Source of the DNA: CAZEPJ01 sp964514105 | GTDB taxonomy: Bacteria; Desulfobacterota; Desulfocorpusculales; Desulfocorpusculum | Direction: 5' to 3' | DNA length: 61,627 nt | NCBI GenBank assembly: GCA_964514105.1 | Contig: CAZEPJ010000019.1 | Coordinates: 1 to 61,627, forward strand | Shown: piece by piece, positions 25,543 through 34,570 of the stretch | Layout of the letters: each line of letters starts with the position of its first letter | Numbering within the stretch: position 1 is the first letter of the stretch | Translations under genes and position numbers: made by a program | The notes under the pieces: model-generated | Database searches by the model: none | The model's input: the letters and a program-made list of their open reading frames with translations, nothing else | Told to the model about the DNA's origin: nothing

Positions 25543-26529
25543 TTACGTCCAGCTTCCATGGGCCACGGGGCAGCGGGCACGCTGCCCCGAGCCGAAATCG
25601 CACATCGCCGGGAACTGGAAGCGGCACGGATCCCGGACCATGGGGCAGCGCGGGTGAAACGGGCACCCCGGGGGCCGGCGAGCCGGATCCGGCACGCCCC
25701 CCGGAATGGCGTGGAGCCTCTCCCCCTTGGGCGTCCTGCCCGGCAGGGACGCCAGGAGCCCGCGCGTGTACGGGTGGCGCGGGCCGCGGAAGAGTTCCGT
25801 CACCCCGGCCTCCTCCACCACGACTCCCGCGTACATGACGCAGACCCTGTGCGCCAGCTGCGCCACCACGGCCAGGTCATGGGTGATGTACAGAAGCGCC
25901 ATGCCCCGCCGCTCCATGAGATCCCGGAACAACCGCAGGATCTGGGCCTGGATGGTCACGTCCAGGGCCGTTGTGGGCTCGTCCGCAATGAGCAGCTTGG
26001 GGTTGCAGGCCAGGGCCATGGCGATCATGACCCGCTGGCGCTGCCCCCCGCTCATCTGATGCGGGTAGTCGTCTCGGCGCTGCTCGGGATCCGGGATTCC
26101 GACGTCGGCCAGGAGCCGGGTCACACGGCCCTCGGCCTCCTCCGGGGGGAGATCCTCGTGGACCCGAACGGCCTCCTCGATCTGGTGCCCCACCGTGAAC
26201 ACCGGATTGAGGGACGTCATGGGCTCCTGGAAGATCATGGAGATCTCCCTGCCCCGCACCCGCTCCAGAGATGCCTCGTCCAGACGGAGCAGGTCCCTCC
26301 CCTCGAAGAGGATCCGCCCCCCGGCCACCACGGCGGGAGGCACGGGAAGGATCCCCAGGATGCTCAGGGCCGTGAGAGTCTTGCCGCAGCCCGACTCCCC
26401 CACCAGGCAGACCACCTCCCGGCGGCCCACCTCAAAGCTCACGCCGGCCAGAGCCAGGACCTCGGTCTCCTGCCCTCGAAAGAGCACCCGAAGGTCCTGC
26501 ACCCGGAGCAATGGAGCTTCCCCGCTCAT
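25543..26529 (-). CDS. oppD: Oligopeptide/dipeptide-type ABC ATPase (OppD/DppD)
   Basis: A 328-residue ABC ATPase, partner of the next gene. Walker A is GESGCGKT, the signature is QMSGGQRQRVMIAMALACNP, Walker B is LLIADEPTTALDVTIQAQIL and the switch is ITHDLAVV. The Opp-type tail has GCPFHPRCPMVRDPCRF. It powers import of peptides (or nickel in some relatives) through missing permeases encoded elsewhere. Start ATG 26,529 (MSGEAPLLRV). The gene ends 13 bases before the oppF start. Confidence 0.92.
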   Translation of the reverse strand: MSGEAPLLRVQDLRVLFRGQETEVLALAGVSFEVGRREVVCLVGESGCGKTLTALSILGILPVPPAVVAGGRILFEGRDLLRLDEASLERVRGREISMIFQEPMTSLNPVFTVGHQIEEAVRVHEDLPPEEAEGRVTRLLADVGIPDPEQRRDDYPHQMSGGQRQRVMIAMALACNPKLLIADEPTTALDVTIQAQILRLFRDLMERRGMALLYITHDLAVVAQLAHRVCVMYAGVVVEEAGVTELFRGPRHPYTRGLLASLPGRTPKGERLHAIPGGVPDPARRPPGCPFHPRCPMVRDPCRFQFPAMCDFGSGQRARCPVAHGSWT

Positions 26530-26626
26530 GGCCGCCCTTCCCCGCCCCCCCCCATCTCCTCCCCCCTTTTCCCGTGGCCCGTGGCCCATCCCCCATGGCC
26601 TGCCGCCCGCCGTCCGGTTTCCGATC

Positions 26627-26827
26627 CTAGCCCCCGAAGGCCGGGTTGATGAGCTCCAGCTCGTCTCCGTCGAACAGGCAGGTAGACCCATAGAGGCTTG
26701 GCCGCACATAGCGGCGATTGAGCTCCACGATGAGGTTCACGTCATGCTCCTGCAGGCCCTCGATGACCTGGGCCACCGTCGTCCCCTCGTCCCACTGCTC
26801 ATCGAATCCGTTGACTCGGATCTTCAT
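26627..26827 (-). CDS. ThiS/MoaD-type sulfur-carrier protein
   Basis: A 66-residue ubiquitin-like protein, MKIRVNGFDEQWDEGTTVAQ through LINPAFGG. The terminal Gly-Gly is the site where ThiS and MoaD receive adenylate and sulfur. The short length and the MKIxxNG start favour ThiS (thiamine thiazole sulfur carrier), but no thiG, thiF or mo genes adjoin, so a different carrier role is possible. It lies 40 bases downstream of mutS. ATG 26,827 follows GGAAGG. Confidence 0.82.
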   Translation of the reverse strand: MKIRVNGFDEQWDEGTTVAQVIEGLQEHDVNLIVELNRRYVRPSLYGSTCLFDGDELELINPAFGG

Positions 26828-26867
26828 CTCGCGCCTTCCGCCCCGGAGCCTCGCCAACTCCGGGACC

Positions 26868-29495
26868 TCACCGGACCTCCTGCTTCCATCTGTGCAGGAG
26901 GTTCAAGGCCTCGATGGGGGTGAGGGTCTCCAGATCCAGGGCCCGCAGGGCCTCCCTGAGCCAGGCGTCCCCGCCTCCTCCGAAGAGATTGAGCTGCCTG
27001 GGATCCCCGGCGGTTCGTCCCCTCGGGCGCCGGGGCGAGAGGGCCAGCCGCGGCTGCCCCACTTCGTCCAGCTCTCCGGTCTCCAGATTGGCCAGGATCT
27101 CGAGGGCCCGTTGGATGACTTCCTGGGGAAGGCCGGCCAGACGGGCGACCTGGATGCCGTACGAGCGGCTCGTTCCCCCCTCCACCACGCGCCGCAGAAA
27201 GATCACCTGGTCGTTCCACTCCCGGACGGCCACGTGGTAGTTCCGGACCCCCTCGCGCGTCAAGGCCAGCTCGGTGAGCTCGTGGTAGTGGGTGGCGAAC
27301 AGGGTCTTGGCCCGGATCCTCGGGCTCTCCAGGATGTGCTCGGCCACGGCCCACGCGATGCTCAGGCCGTCGAAGGTGCTGGTGCCCCTCCCCACCTCGT
27401 CCAGGACGATGAGGCTTCGGGGAGTGGCGTTGTGAAGGATCTGGGCCGTCTCGGTCATCTCCACCATGAAGGTGCTCTGCCCCCGGGCCAGGTTGTCCAT
27501 TGCGCCCACCCGGGTGAAGATGCGGTCCACGATGCCCACACGGGCCTGGGCCGCCGGAACGAACGAGCCCGCGTGCGCCATGAGAACGATGAGGGCGACC
27601 TGCCGGAGGAACGTGGACTTGCCGGCCATGTTGGGCCCCGTCAGGATGATCATCCGGGCCATGGTCATGTCCATGGCCAGGTCGTTGGGCACGAAGCGTT
27701 CCTGAAGGGGCATGCGCTCCACCACCGGGTGGCGCCCATCCCGGATCTCGATGGCGTCTCCTTTGTCCACCGTCGGCCGCACATAGCGGTTCTCCACGGC
27801 GGCCCTGGCCAGGGACGCCAGAACATCCACCTGCGCAACCCGCTGGGCGACATCCAGGACACGGCGCGCCTCCCCCGCCACCCGCTCCCTCAGGGCCGTG
27901 AAAAGCTCGTATTCCAGGGCCGTTCTGCGCTCCTGGGCACTCATGACCTTGAGCTCGTACTCCTTCAATTCCTCGTTGATGTACCGTTCGGCGTTGACCA
28001 AGGTCTGCTTGCGGACGTATTCGGGGGGAACGGCGTGGGCGTGGGATCGGGTGACCTCGATGTAGTATCCGAAAACCCGGTTGTACCCTATGCGCAGCGT
28101 GGGGATCCCCGTCCGTTCCCTCTCCCGGGCCTCCATGCGGGAGATGTACTGCTTGCCCTCCCGGCCGATGCGGGTCCATTCGTCGAGCTGCGGATGGACG
28201 CCCTCGCGGATGAGCCCGCCCTCGCGCAGGTTAAGGGGGGGGCTCTCCACCAGGGTCTCCTCCAGCCAGCCCGCCACATCCTGGAGGGGGTCCGCGCCGT
28301 CTCGGATCTGGGCGAGCAGCGGGCTGTGGAGATCGCCGAGCACGGCCAGGAGGGGGGGCAGGGCGCGCAGGGAGGCCCTCAACCCGGCCAGATCCCGGCC
28401 GTGGGCCGTGCCCGTGGAGGCGCGTCCCGTCAATCGCTCCACGTCCTGAATCCCCTCGAGGGGTCCGCGCAGGGCCTCCAGCACATCGGCCCGTCCGGCC
28501 AGTTCCTCCACCGCATCCAGCCTCCGCTGGATGGCCTCGGGCTCCACCAGGGGATACGCCAGCCATCGGCGCAGCATTCGCGCCCCCATGGGCGTCAGGG
28601 TGCGATCCAACACCGAAACCAGCGTCCCGCTCCGGGTTCGATCCTGGAGGTTCTCGAACAGCTCCAGGTTGCGCCGCGTCCAGTCGTCCAGCACCATGTG
28701 ATCGGCCATGCGGTACGGCGTGAGGCTCCGCAGGTGCGAGAGCCGCTCGCCCTGGGTCTCCCTGACGTAGCGCAGGACCGCCCCGGCGGCCCCCAGAGCA
28801 GCGCGCATCTCCCCGCATCCCAGAGCGTCCGGGGAGGGCAGCCCGAACTGGCGGGCCAGGAGGTCCCCGGCCCGCTGCGGCTCGAAGTCGGAGCCAGGGC
28901 GGTCGTTGACCACCACCGGCCTCCACGCGGCTAGGCAGCGGGCCAGATCCTCCCGCTCCCGGACCCCCTCCGGGACGATGACCTCCCTGGGGCGAATCCG
29001 CTCTCCCTCGGCCAGCAGCGTCCGCTCCCCGCTCACCTCGGTGGCCCGGAATTCGCCCGTGGAAACGTCCAGCACGGCCACGCCCCAGACCCCCTGCCTC
29101 GGGCACACCCCCATGAGGTGGTTGTTCTCGCTCGCGTCCAGGGTCTCGCCGTCGAGCACCAGCCCCGGCGTGACCACGCGGACGATCTCCCGCCTCACCA
29201 GCCCCTTGACCGCCCCCGGATCCTCCACCTGCTCGCATACGGCCACCTTGTGGCCCGCCTCAATGAGCCGGGCGATGTACGAGGAGGCGGCGTGGTGGGG
29301 CACCCCGCACATGGGCACCCCTTCGTCCTTGTCCTTGTCCCGCGAGGTCAAGGCGATGTCCAGGATCCGGGATGCGATCCGGGCGTCATCGAAGAACATC
29401 TCGTAAAAGTCGCCCATGCGGTAAAAGAGGATGGCGTCCCCGCATTGCGCCTTGATCTGGAGGTACTGCTGGAACATGGGGGTGATCTTCTCCAT
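26868..29495 (-). CDS. mutS: DNA mismatch repair protein MutS
   Basis: An 875-residue mismatch-recognition ATPase. The N-terminal domain has MGDFYEMF, the Phe-x-Glu that wedges into mismatches. Connector and lever domains follow, and the ATPase holds TGPNMAGKSTFLRQ, the DEVGRGTSTFDGLSIA segment and THYHELTEL. The C-terminal part is short. I prefer ATG 29,495 (MEKITPMFQQYLQIK), since family members begin near ITPM and a GAGGAGAGGA lies upstream; an in-frame ATG at 29,525 adds ten residues without a ribosome site. Works with mutL at 8,918. Confidence 0.96.
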   Translation of the reverse strand: MEKITPMFQQYLQIKAQCGDAILFYRMGDFYEMFFDDARIASRILDIALTSRDKDKDEGVPMCGVPHHAASSYIARLIEAGHKVAVCEQVEDPGAVKGLVRREIVRVVTPGLVLDGETLDASENNHLMGVCPRQGVWGVAVLDVSTGEFRATEVSGERTLLAEGERIRPREVIVPEGVREREDLARCLAAWRPVVVNDRPGSDFEPQRAGDLLARQFGLPSPDALGCGEMRAALGAAGAVLRYVRETQGERLSHLRSLTPYRMADHMVLDDWTRRNLELFENLQDRTRSGTLVSVLDRTLTPMGARMLRRWLAYPLVEPEAIQRRLDAVEELAGRADVLEALRGPLEGIQDVERLTGRASTGTAHGRDLAGLRASLRALPPLLAVLGDLHSPLLAQIRDGADPLQDVAGWLEETLVESPPLNLREGGLIREGVHPQLDEWTRIGREGKQYISRMEARERERTGIPTLRIGYNRVFGYYIEVTRSHAHAVPPEYVRKQTLVNAERYINEELKEYELKVMSAQERRTALEYELFTALRERVAGEARRVLDVAQRVAQVDVLASLARAAVENRYVRPTVDKGDAIEIRDGRHPVVERMPLQERFVPNDLAMDMTMARMIILTGPNMAGKSTFLRQVALIVLMAHAGSFVPAAQARVGIVDRIFTRVGAMDNLARGQSTFMVEMTETAQILHNATPRSLIVLDEVGRGTSTFDGLSIAWAVAEHILESPRIRAKTLFATHYHELTELALTREGVRNYHVAVREWNDQVIFLRRVVEGGTSRSYGIQVARLAGLPQEVIQRALEILANLETGELDEVGQPRLALSPRRPRGRTAGDPRQLNLFGGGGDAWLREALRALDLETLTPIEALNLLHRWKQEVR

Positions 29496-29638
29496 GGGAA
29501 GGCGCGTCCTCTCCTCTCGCGGCATAGTGATCTGTGGGGGGGAGCCGGCAGGGCAGGCGTCCGAGGAGTTCCGGCTCGCGGATCCCCTGGGCTGGAGCGG
29601 GCGGGCATCCGGCGGGGCGGACCCCGGACCCGGAGGGC

Positions 29639-29932
29639 TTACGGCTTCTCCTTGCTGTTGATCTTCTCCCGAAGAACCGGCGAGGTCCGGAAGACCAGGA
29701 TGCGCCTTTCCCGCAGGGACATGTCCTCCCCGGTTCTGGGGTTTCTCCCCCGACGCCGGCGCTTGGCCTTGACCTGAAACTTCCCGAATCCGCTGATCTT
29801 GACGTCCTGGCCGCCCTCGAGGCTCTCCTTGATGATCTCGAAGACCGCCTCCACGGCTTGCTTGGATTCGGCCTTGGTCATGGCGGCTAGGTCGAACACC
29901 CGGGAGATGATGTCTTCCTTCTTCAGCGTCAT
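29639..29932 (-). CDS. HU/IHF-family DNA-binding protein (third copy)
   Basis: A 97-residue HU/IHF protein. It begins MTLKKEDIISRVFDLAAMTK and has the core DVKISGFGKFQVKAKRRRRG and arm RNPRTGEDMSLRERRILVFR. It resembles the ihfA product at 564 in the arm (RGRNP-TGE), so it is an alpha-type paralogue, with an extended Lys-rich C-terminus (INSKEKP). DNA-bending is expected. It lies upstream of mutS in the same direction. Its separate role from the other two HU/IHF proteins cannot be read from sequence. Confidence 0.85.
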   Translation of the reverse strand: MTLKKEDIISRVFDLAAMTKAESKQAVEAVFEIIKESLEGGQDVKISGFGKFQVKAKRRRRGRNPRTGEDMSLRERRILVFRTSPVLREKINSKEKP

Positions 29933-29984
29933 GGCCGGTCCCTTTCTCCCAAGCGCCCCCCCTTTCAGGGGCCGTAAACAGGGC

Positions 29985-30383
29985 TCACGCCCCCCACGTG
30001 CCGTCCCTGCGCCTGCGCAGCTCGATGGCCTCCACCCCCCCCCGGTCACCGACCAGGCCATTGAGGGCCCAACTGACCAGGCCCAGGAGCAACGCGCCCA
30101 GAACGGCCCAACCGAAGCCCAGGATCTCCACCCCCTTGATCACGTTGGCCACCATATAGAGCAGGAGGCCGTTGATCACCAGGGTAAAGAGGCCCAAGGT
30201 CAGGATGTTGATGGGGAGCGTCAGCACGATCAGGGCCGGGCGCAAGACGGCGTTGACCACTCCCAGGAGCGCGGCCGCACCCAGGGCCGCCCAGAGGCTC
30301 CCCACGTGGATCCCCGGCAGGACGGCCGCCGTGACGACCAGAGACAGGGCGCTGATCGCCCAGCGGATCAGCACGCCCTTCAC
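29985..30383 (-). CDS. Phage-holin-4/YvlD-type membrane protein
   Basis: A 132-residue protein with four predicted membrane helices (LIRWAISALSLVVTAAVLPG, LWAALGAAALLGVVNAVLRP, LIVLTLPINILTLGLFTLVI, AVLGALLLGLVSWALNGLVG). The NAVLRP-LTLPINILTLGLF stretch is the signature of the PF04020 family, which despite its name is mostly chromosomal and uncharacterised. It follows the slipin gene by 18 bases, suggesting a shared membrane-organisation operon with slipin and NfeD. Confidence 0.85.
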   Translation of the reverse strand: MKGVLIRWAISALSLVVTAAVLPGIHVGSLWAALGAAALLGVVNAVLRPALIVLTLPINILTLGLFTLVINGLLLYMVANVIKGVEILGFGWAVLGALLLGLVSWALNGLVGDRGGVEAIELRRRRDGTWGA

Positions 30384-30401
30384 GCCGCGCCCCCCGGCAT
30401 C

Positions 30402-31178
30402 TCAGCCTCCCTGGGGCCCCGTCCCCCCCTCGGACCTGGGGATGAAGTGGCGCAACAGGTCGATGGGGACGGGGAAAATGATGGTGGAGTTGTTCTCCGT
30501 GGCCACTTCCGTCAAGGTCTGCAGGAAGCGGAGCTGAAGGGCGATGGGGTGCCTGGCGATCATCCCGGCGGCCTCGGTGAGCTTCTGGGCCGCCTGGAAT
30601 TCCCCCTCGGCGTTGATGACCTTGGAGCGCCGCTCCCGCTCTGCTTCGGCCTGACGGGCCATGGCCCGCTGCATCTCCTGGGGCAGGTCCACGTGCTTGA
30701 CCTCCACCGACGAGACCTTGATCCCCCAGGGGTCGGTCTCCCGATCCAGGATCCCCTGAAGCCGTTCGTTGATCTTCTCCCGGTGGGCCAGCAGCTCGTC
30801 CAGCTCCACCTCCCCCAGGACGCTGCGCAAGGTGGTCTGGGCCTTCTGGGACGTGGCCAGGTGGTAGTTCTCCACCTGGATGACCGCCTTGTTGGGGTCC
30901 ACCACCCGATAGTAGACCACGGCGTTGACCTTCACCGAGACGTTGTCCCGGGTGATCACGTCCTGGGGGGGGACATCCAGGGTCACCACGCGGAGGTCCA
31001 CCTTCCGCTCCATCTTATCGATGACCGGTATGAGCAGGATGATCCCGGGCCCCTTGAGCTTCCCGATGTACTTCCCCAGCCGGAAGATCACCGCCTGCTC
31101 GTACTCCTTGACGATCTTGATGGCCGAGGCCAGGAACATGACCACGAGGATGAGAATCACGAGACCCGTAATGGACAT
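30402..31178 (-). CDS. Slipin (SPFH/band-7 membrane protein)
   Basis: A 258-residue stomatin-like protein. One N-terminal membrane helix (LVILILVVMFLASAIKIVKE) is followed by the band-7 domain with EYEQAVIFRLGKYIGKLKGP, VDLRVVTLDVPPQDVITRDN and DLPQEMQRAMARQAEAERER. Slipins assemble into membrane oligomers, and in many bacteria and archaea they are substrates or partners of the NfeD protease encoded just upstream here, 19 bases away. This is a different SPFH set from the hflKC pair. Confidence 0.92.
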   Translation of the reverse strand: MSITGLVILILVVMFLASAIKIVKEYEQAVIFRLGKYIGKLKGPGIILLIPVIDKMERKVDLRVVTLDVPPQDVITRDNVSVKVNAVVYYRVVDPNKAVIQVENYHLATSQKAQTTLRSVLGEVELDELLAHREKINERLQGILDRETDPWGIKVSSVEVKHVDLPQEMQRAMARQAEAERERRSKVINAEGEFQAAQKLTEAAGMIARHPIALQLRFLQTLTEVATENNSTIIFPVPIDLLRHFIPRSEGGTGPQGG

Positions 31179-31197
31179 ACCTTCCTCCTTTCCTCGA

Positions 31198-32562
31198 TCA
31201 GGATGTTCGCTTCACTCTCAGGGTGAGGCCCTGGATGGCCAGCACCTCCACCCGTTCGCCCTCCCCGATGATCCCGTCGCTCACGGCGTTCCAGATCTCC
31301 CCGTGCACGAAGACCTTTCCCCCCTGCGGCCCCACCGCCGTCATGGCGCTGCCCCCCTCCCCGATCATGCCCTGTGCCCCCGCCACGGACCGCCGCCGAT
31401 ACGCCTTCAAGGCCAAGCCGGCCACCACCGCGAAGAAGCCCGAGATCACCACCACCACCGGGATCACCACATCCCAGGCCAGCTTCTGGTACGCCCCGGG
31501 GGCGTTGAAGAGCATGAGGGAACCGAGCGTGAGGGAGACGATGCCGGCCACGGTGAGCAGTCCGTAGCTCGAGACCTTCACCTCCACGATGAAGAAGATC
31601 ACCCCCAGGAGGATGAGCAGCACTCCCGCGTAGTTCACGGGCAGCGTGTGCAGCGCGTAGAAGGCCAGGATCAGCGAGATCCCACCGATGACCCCCGGGA
31701 AGATGGAGCCGGGATGGGCCAACTCGAAGTACAGGCCAGCCAGCCCGATCATCATGAGGATGTAGGCCACATTGGGATTGCTCAGGGCGTTGAGCAGGCG
31801 CTGCCGCCACCCCATTTCCATATGCTCCACGGGGAGGTCCTTGACCCGCAGGACCATCTCGCCCGTGGGACGCTTGAGCGTCCCGCCGTCCAGCTGTCTG
31901 ATGAGGTCATCCAGGTCATCCGCCACCAGGTCGATGACGTCCATCCGCAGGGCCTCCTGGGCTGCGATGGAGACGCTCTTTCGCACGGCGCTCTCGGCCC
32001 ACTCCACGTTGCGCTCCCGTTTGGAGGCAATGCTCCGGACGTAGGCCACGGCGTCGTTCTCCACCTTCTTGGCCATCTCCTCGTCCATCCCCTTGCCGCC
32101 CATGGCCACGGGGTGGGCCGCGCCGATGTTGGTTCCCGGAGCCATGGCCGCCACGTCCGCGGCCAGGGTGATGAAGACTCCCGCCGAGGCGGCCCGGGCC
32201 CCGCCGGGGGCCACGTACACCACCACGGGGACGGGGCTTGCCAGGATGCCCTTGATGATCTCCCGCATGGCCGTGTCCAGCCCCCCGGGCGTGTCCAGTT
32301 GGATGACGGCGATGACCGCCTTCTGATCGGCGGCCTTTCGCAGGCCCTCGTCGATGAACTCGGCCGTGACGGGGTTGATGACGCTGTTGACGTGCAGCAC
32401 GAGGATCTTGCCTTTGTCCGCATCCCCCCTGCCCGGCCCCAGGGCAAACGCCAGGCCCGCGGCCAGGGCAACCGCCCAGAAGCCAAGGCGGGGCCTCGCT
32501 CCGTTCGCCCCCCTCATCCCACGCGCCCCGGCTGACACATTACTCCGACTCGCCGCCGCCAT
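31198..32562 (-). CDS. NfeD-family membrane serine protease (ClpP-class)
   Basis: About 454 residues. A signal peptide (LGFWAVALAAGLAFALGPGR) leads to a ClpP-like protease domain with GGLDTAMREIIKGI and PVVVYVAPGGARAASAGVFI, where the serine of AASAG is the nucleophile. Four or five membrane helices follow, then a C-terminal OB-fold NfeD domain (GEIWNAVSDGIIGEGERVEV). It cleaves the hydrophobic tail of slipin/stomatin partners, encoded immediately downstream. The start is uncertain: ATG 32,562 is used, while 32,637 or 32,517 are possible without a clear ribosome site. Confidence 0.9.
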   Translation of the reverse strand: MAAASRSNVSAGARGMRGANGARPRLGFWAVALAAGLAFALGPGRGDADKGKILVLHVNSVINPVTAEFIDEGLRKAADQKAVIAVIQLDTPGGLDTAMREIIKGILASPVPVVVYVAPGGARAASAGVFITLAADVAAMAPGTNIGAAHPVAMGGKGMDEEMAKKVENDAVAYVRSIASKRERNVEWAESAVRKSVSIAAQEALRMDVIDLVADDLDDLIRQLDGGTLKRPTGEMVLRVKDLPVEHMEMGWRQRLLNALSNPNVAYILMMIGLAGLYFELAHPGSIFPGVIGGISLILAFYALHTLPVNYAGVLLILLGVIFFIVEVKVSSYGLLTVAGIVSLTLGSLMLFNAPGAYQKLAWDVVIPVVVVISGFFAVVAGLALKAYRRRSVAGAQGMIGEGGSAMTAVGPQGGKVFVHGEIWNAVSDGIIGEGERVEVLAIQGLTLRVKRTS

Positions 32563-32626
32563 CCTTATCACCCCACCTCGACCCTGGGAGCCGCCGTCGG
32601 TCGGCTCCGGACTGCCCGGCCACCCC

Positions 32627-33349
32627 TCAAGCCCCATGGAGCAGCGCCATCACCTGCTTCATGTCCTCCCACACCTCCCGTTTCCTCTCCGGGTTTCTCA
32701 GGAGATACGACGGGTGGTAGGTGGGCATGACGGCGATCCCCTCCCATTGCTGAAACCGACCGCGGATCCGCGAAATCCCGCCGCCGGCTTCCAGGAGCCC
32801 TGCGGTGGCCACCGCACCGAGGGTCACGACGACCCGGGGCGACACGGCCCTGATCTGCCGCAGGAGGAAATCCCGGCATGCCGCGATCTCTTCCGGCCTG
32901 GGGGTCCGGTTCCGTGGAGGCCTGCATTTCACCGCATTGGCGATGAAGACCTCCTCCCGGGCGAGCCCCATGGCCCGTATGATCTTCTCCAGGAGCTGCC
33001 CGGCCGCCCCCACGAAGGGGCGGCCCTGCAGGTCCTCCTCCTCCCCCGGCCCCTCGCCCACGAAGACCAGGGGCGCCCTCGGGTCTCCCTCCCCCGGGAC
33101 AGCGGTGCGCCGGGAGAGGCCCAGGGCGCAGCGGGTGCACCCGCGTATTTCCCCGGCCACGGCCGCCAGGATCTCCTCCGGACGCCCTCCGGTGCCCGGG
33201 ATGGGCAGCGGCTCGGTCAGGGCCACGATCCGCTCCGCCGTCCCCAGGGGCAAGCGGGTTCCCCCCATCCGGCAGCGAAATCGCAGTCGGGCCTCCAGAT
33301 CCCCCAGGGCCTTTCCCAGGGCCTGTCGCGGGTCAGCCTCGGCGGACAC
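32627..33349 (-). CDS. Uracil-DNA glycosylase, family 4 (iron-sulfur)
   Basis: A 240-residue enzyme that removes uracil from DNA. It has the family's GEGPGEEEDLQGRPFVGAAG motif (water-activating acid and uracil pocket), IANAVKCRPPRNRTP and TYHPSYLLRNPE. Cysteines CTRC, KC and AC would bind a 4Fe-4S cluster, typical of family 4 enzymes. The N-terminal 60 residues are a variable linker. Its ATG overlaps the coaBC end by 17 bases, so it is translated with it. Confidence 0.93.
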   Translation of the reverse strand: MSAEADPRQALGKALGDLEARLRFRCRMGGTRLPLGTAERIVALTEPLPIPGTGGRPEEILAAVAGEIRGCTRCALGLSRRTAVPGEGDPRAPLVFVGEGPGEEEDLQGRPFVGAAGQLLEKIIRAMGLAREEVFIANAVKCRPPRNRTPRPEEIAACRDFLLRQIRAVSPRVVVTLGAVATAGLLEAGGGISRIRGRFQQWEGIAVMPTYHPSYLLRNPERKREVWEDMKQVMALLHGA

Positions 33350-34559
33350 GCCGCTTCCCCCCTTGTCTCAACCGGGGCAGGCGGTCCAGGATGGCCCAAG
33401 CCACCTCCTCCTTGCCCATCTCGGGCAGTTCCTCCATGCCCCCGTCTCCGAACAGGAGGGTCACCCGATTGGTGTCAGCCTCGAATCCGGAGCCGGGTCG
33501 GGTCACGTCGTTGGCCACGATGCAGTCCGCGTTCTTGCGCCGGAGCTTCTCGCGAGCGTGCCGGATCAGCCCCTCGGTCTCGGCCGCGAAACCGATGACC
33601 GTACGGCTCCCCTTTCTGCGGCCCACGGCCGCCAGGATGTCCTCGGTGCGCTCCAGAGACAGGGGCAGCCGTCTCTCCCCCTTCTTGACCTTCTGGGCAT
33701 GGACCGTCGTGAAGCGGTAATCGGCTACGGCCGCCGCTTTCACCACCACCGTGGCCTCGGCCAGATGGGCCATCACCGCGTCGTACATCTCCCGGGCCGT
33801 CGTGACCGGGATCAGGCGCACACCCGGGGGAGGCGCCAACGCCGTGGGCCCGCTCACCAGCGTGACCTGGGCCCCCCTCCTTCGCGCCACCCGCGCCAGG
33901 GCAAAGCCCATCTTTCCGGAGGAACGGTTGGCGAGGAAGCGCACAGGATCCATCGGCTCCCGCGTGGGACCGGCCGTCACCAGGCAATGCTCGCCCACCA
34001 AGTCCTGGGGGCTCAGGGCCATGCGAACGGTCTCCAGGATCTGTTCGGGCTCGGCCAGACGACCCTTCCCCTCCCACCCGCAGGCCAGCTCCCCCTCCTG
34101 GGGCTCCGCCACCAGGACGCCTCGTGCCCGAAGGGTCTCCATGTTTCCCTGCACCGCCGGATGGGTCCACATGTTCACGTTCATGGCCGGGCAGACCACC
34201 ACCGGGCACCGCACGGCCAACAGCGTGGTGGAGAGCATGTCGTCGGCGATGCCGTGGGCCAGCTTGCCCAGGAAATTGGCCGTGGCAGGGGCGATCACGG
34301 CCGCATGGGCCAGGTCCGCCAGAGCGATATGCTCGATTTCCCCTTCCTGAGAAGGGCAGAACAGATCGGTGCGAACCGGGTGCTTGGACAGGGCCTGAAA
34401 ACTCAACGGCCGCACGAACTCGGCAGCGGATCGCGTCATCACGGTCCACACATCGGCCCCTTCCTTCACCAGGAGGCGCAGCAGCTCCAGGGACTTGTAT
34501 GCGGCGATCCCCCCCGTGACGCCCAGAAGGATGCGCCGACCCCGCAGGCTCCCGTCCAT
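33333..34559 (-). CDS. coaBC: Bifunctional CoaBC (phosphopantothenoylcysteine synthase/decarboxylase)
   Basis: A 408-residue enzyme of coenzyme A biosynthesis. The N-terminal CoaC flavoprotein has LLGVTGGIAAYKSLELLRLL, the PAMNVNMW active-site motif and ELACGWEGKGRLAEPE with the catalytic cysteine. The C-terminal CoaB part has TAGPTREPMDPVRFLANRSS and GKMG, then KKGERRLPLSLERTEDILA. Together they couple cysteine to phosphopantothenate and decarboxylate the product. ATG 34,559 is preceded by an in-frame GTG (34,562); either could serve. It lies 11 bases downstream of a lipoprotein gene. Confidence 0.95.
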   Translation of the reverse strand: MDGSLRGRRILLGVTGGIAAYKSLELLRLLVKEGADVWTVMTRSAAEFVRPLSFQALSKHPVRTDLFCPSQEGEIEHIALADLAHAAVIAPATANFLGKLAHGIADDMLSTTLLAVRCPVVVCPAMNVNMWTHPAVQGNMETLRARGVLVAEPQEGELACGWEGKGRLAEPEQILETVRMALSPQDLVGEHCLVTAGPTREPMDPVRFLANRSSGKMGFALARVARRRGAQVTLVSGPTALAPPPGVRLIPVTTAREMYDAVMAHLAEATVVVKAAAVADYRFTTVHAQKVKKGERRLPLSLERTEDILAAVGRRKGSRTVIGFAAETEGLIRHAREKLRRKNADCIVANDVTRPGSGFEADTNRVTLLFGDGGMEELPEMGKEEVAWAILDRLPRLRQGGKRRVRRG

Positions 34560-34570
34560 CACCGCGCCTG

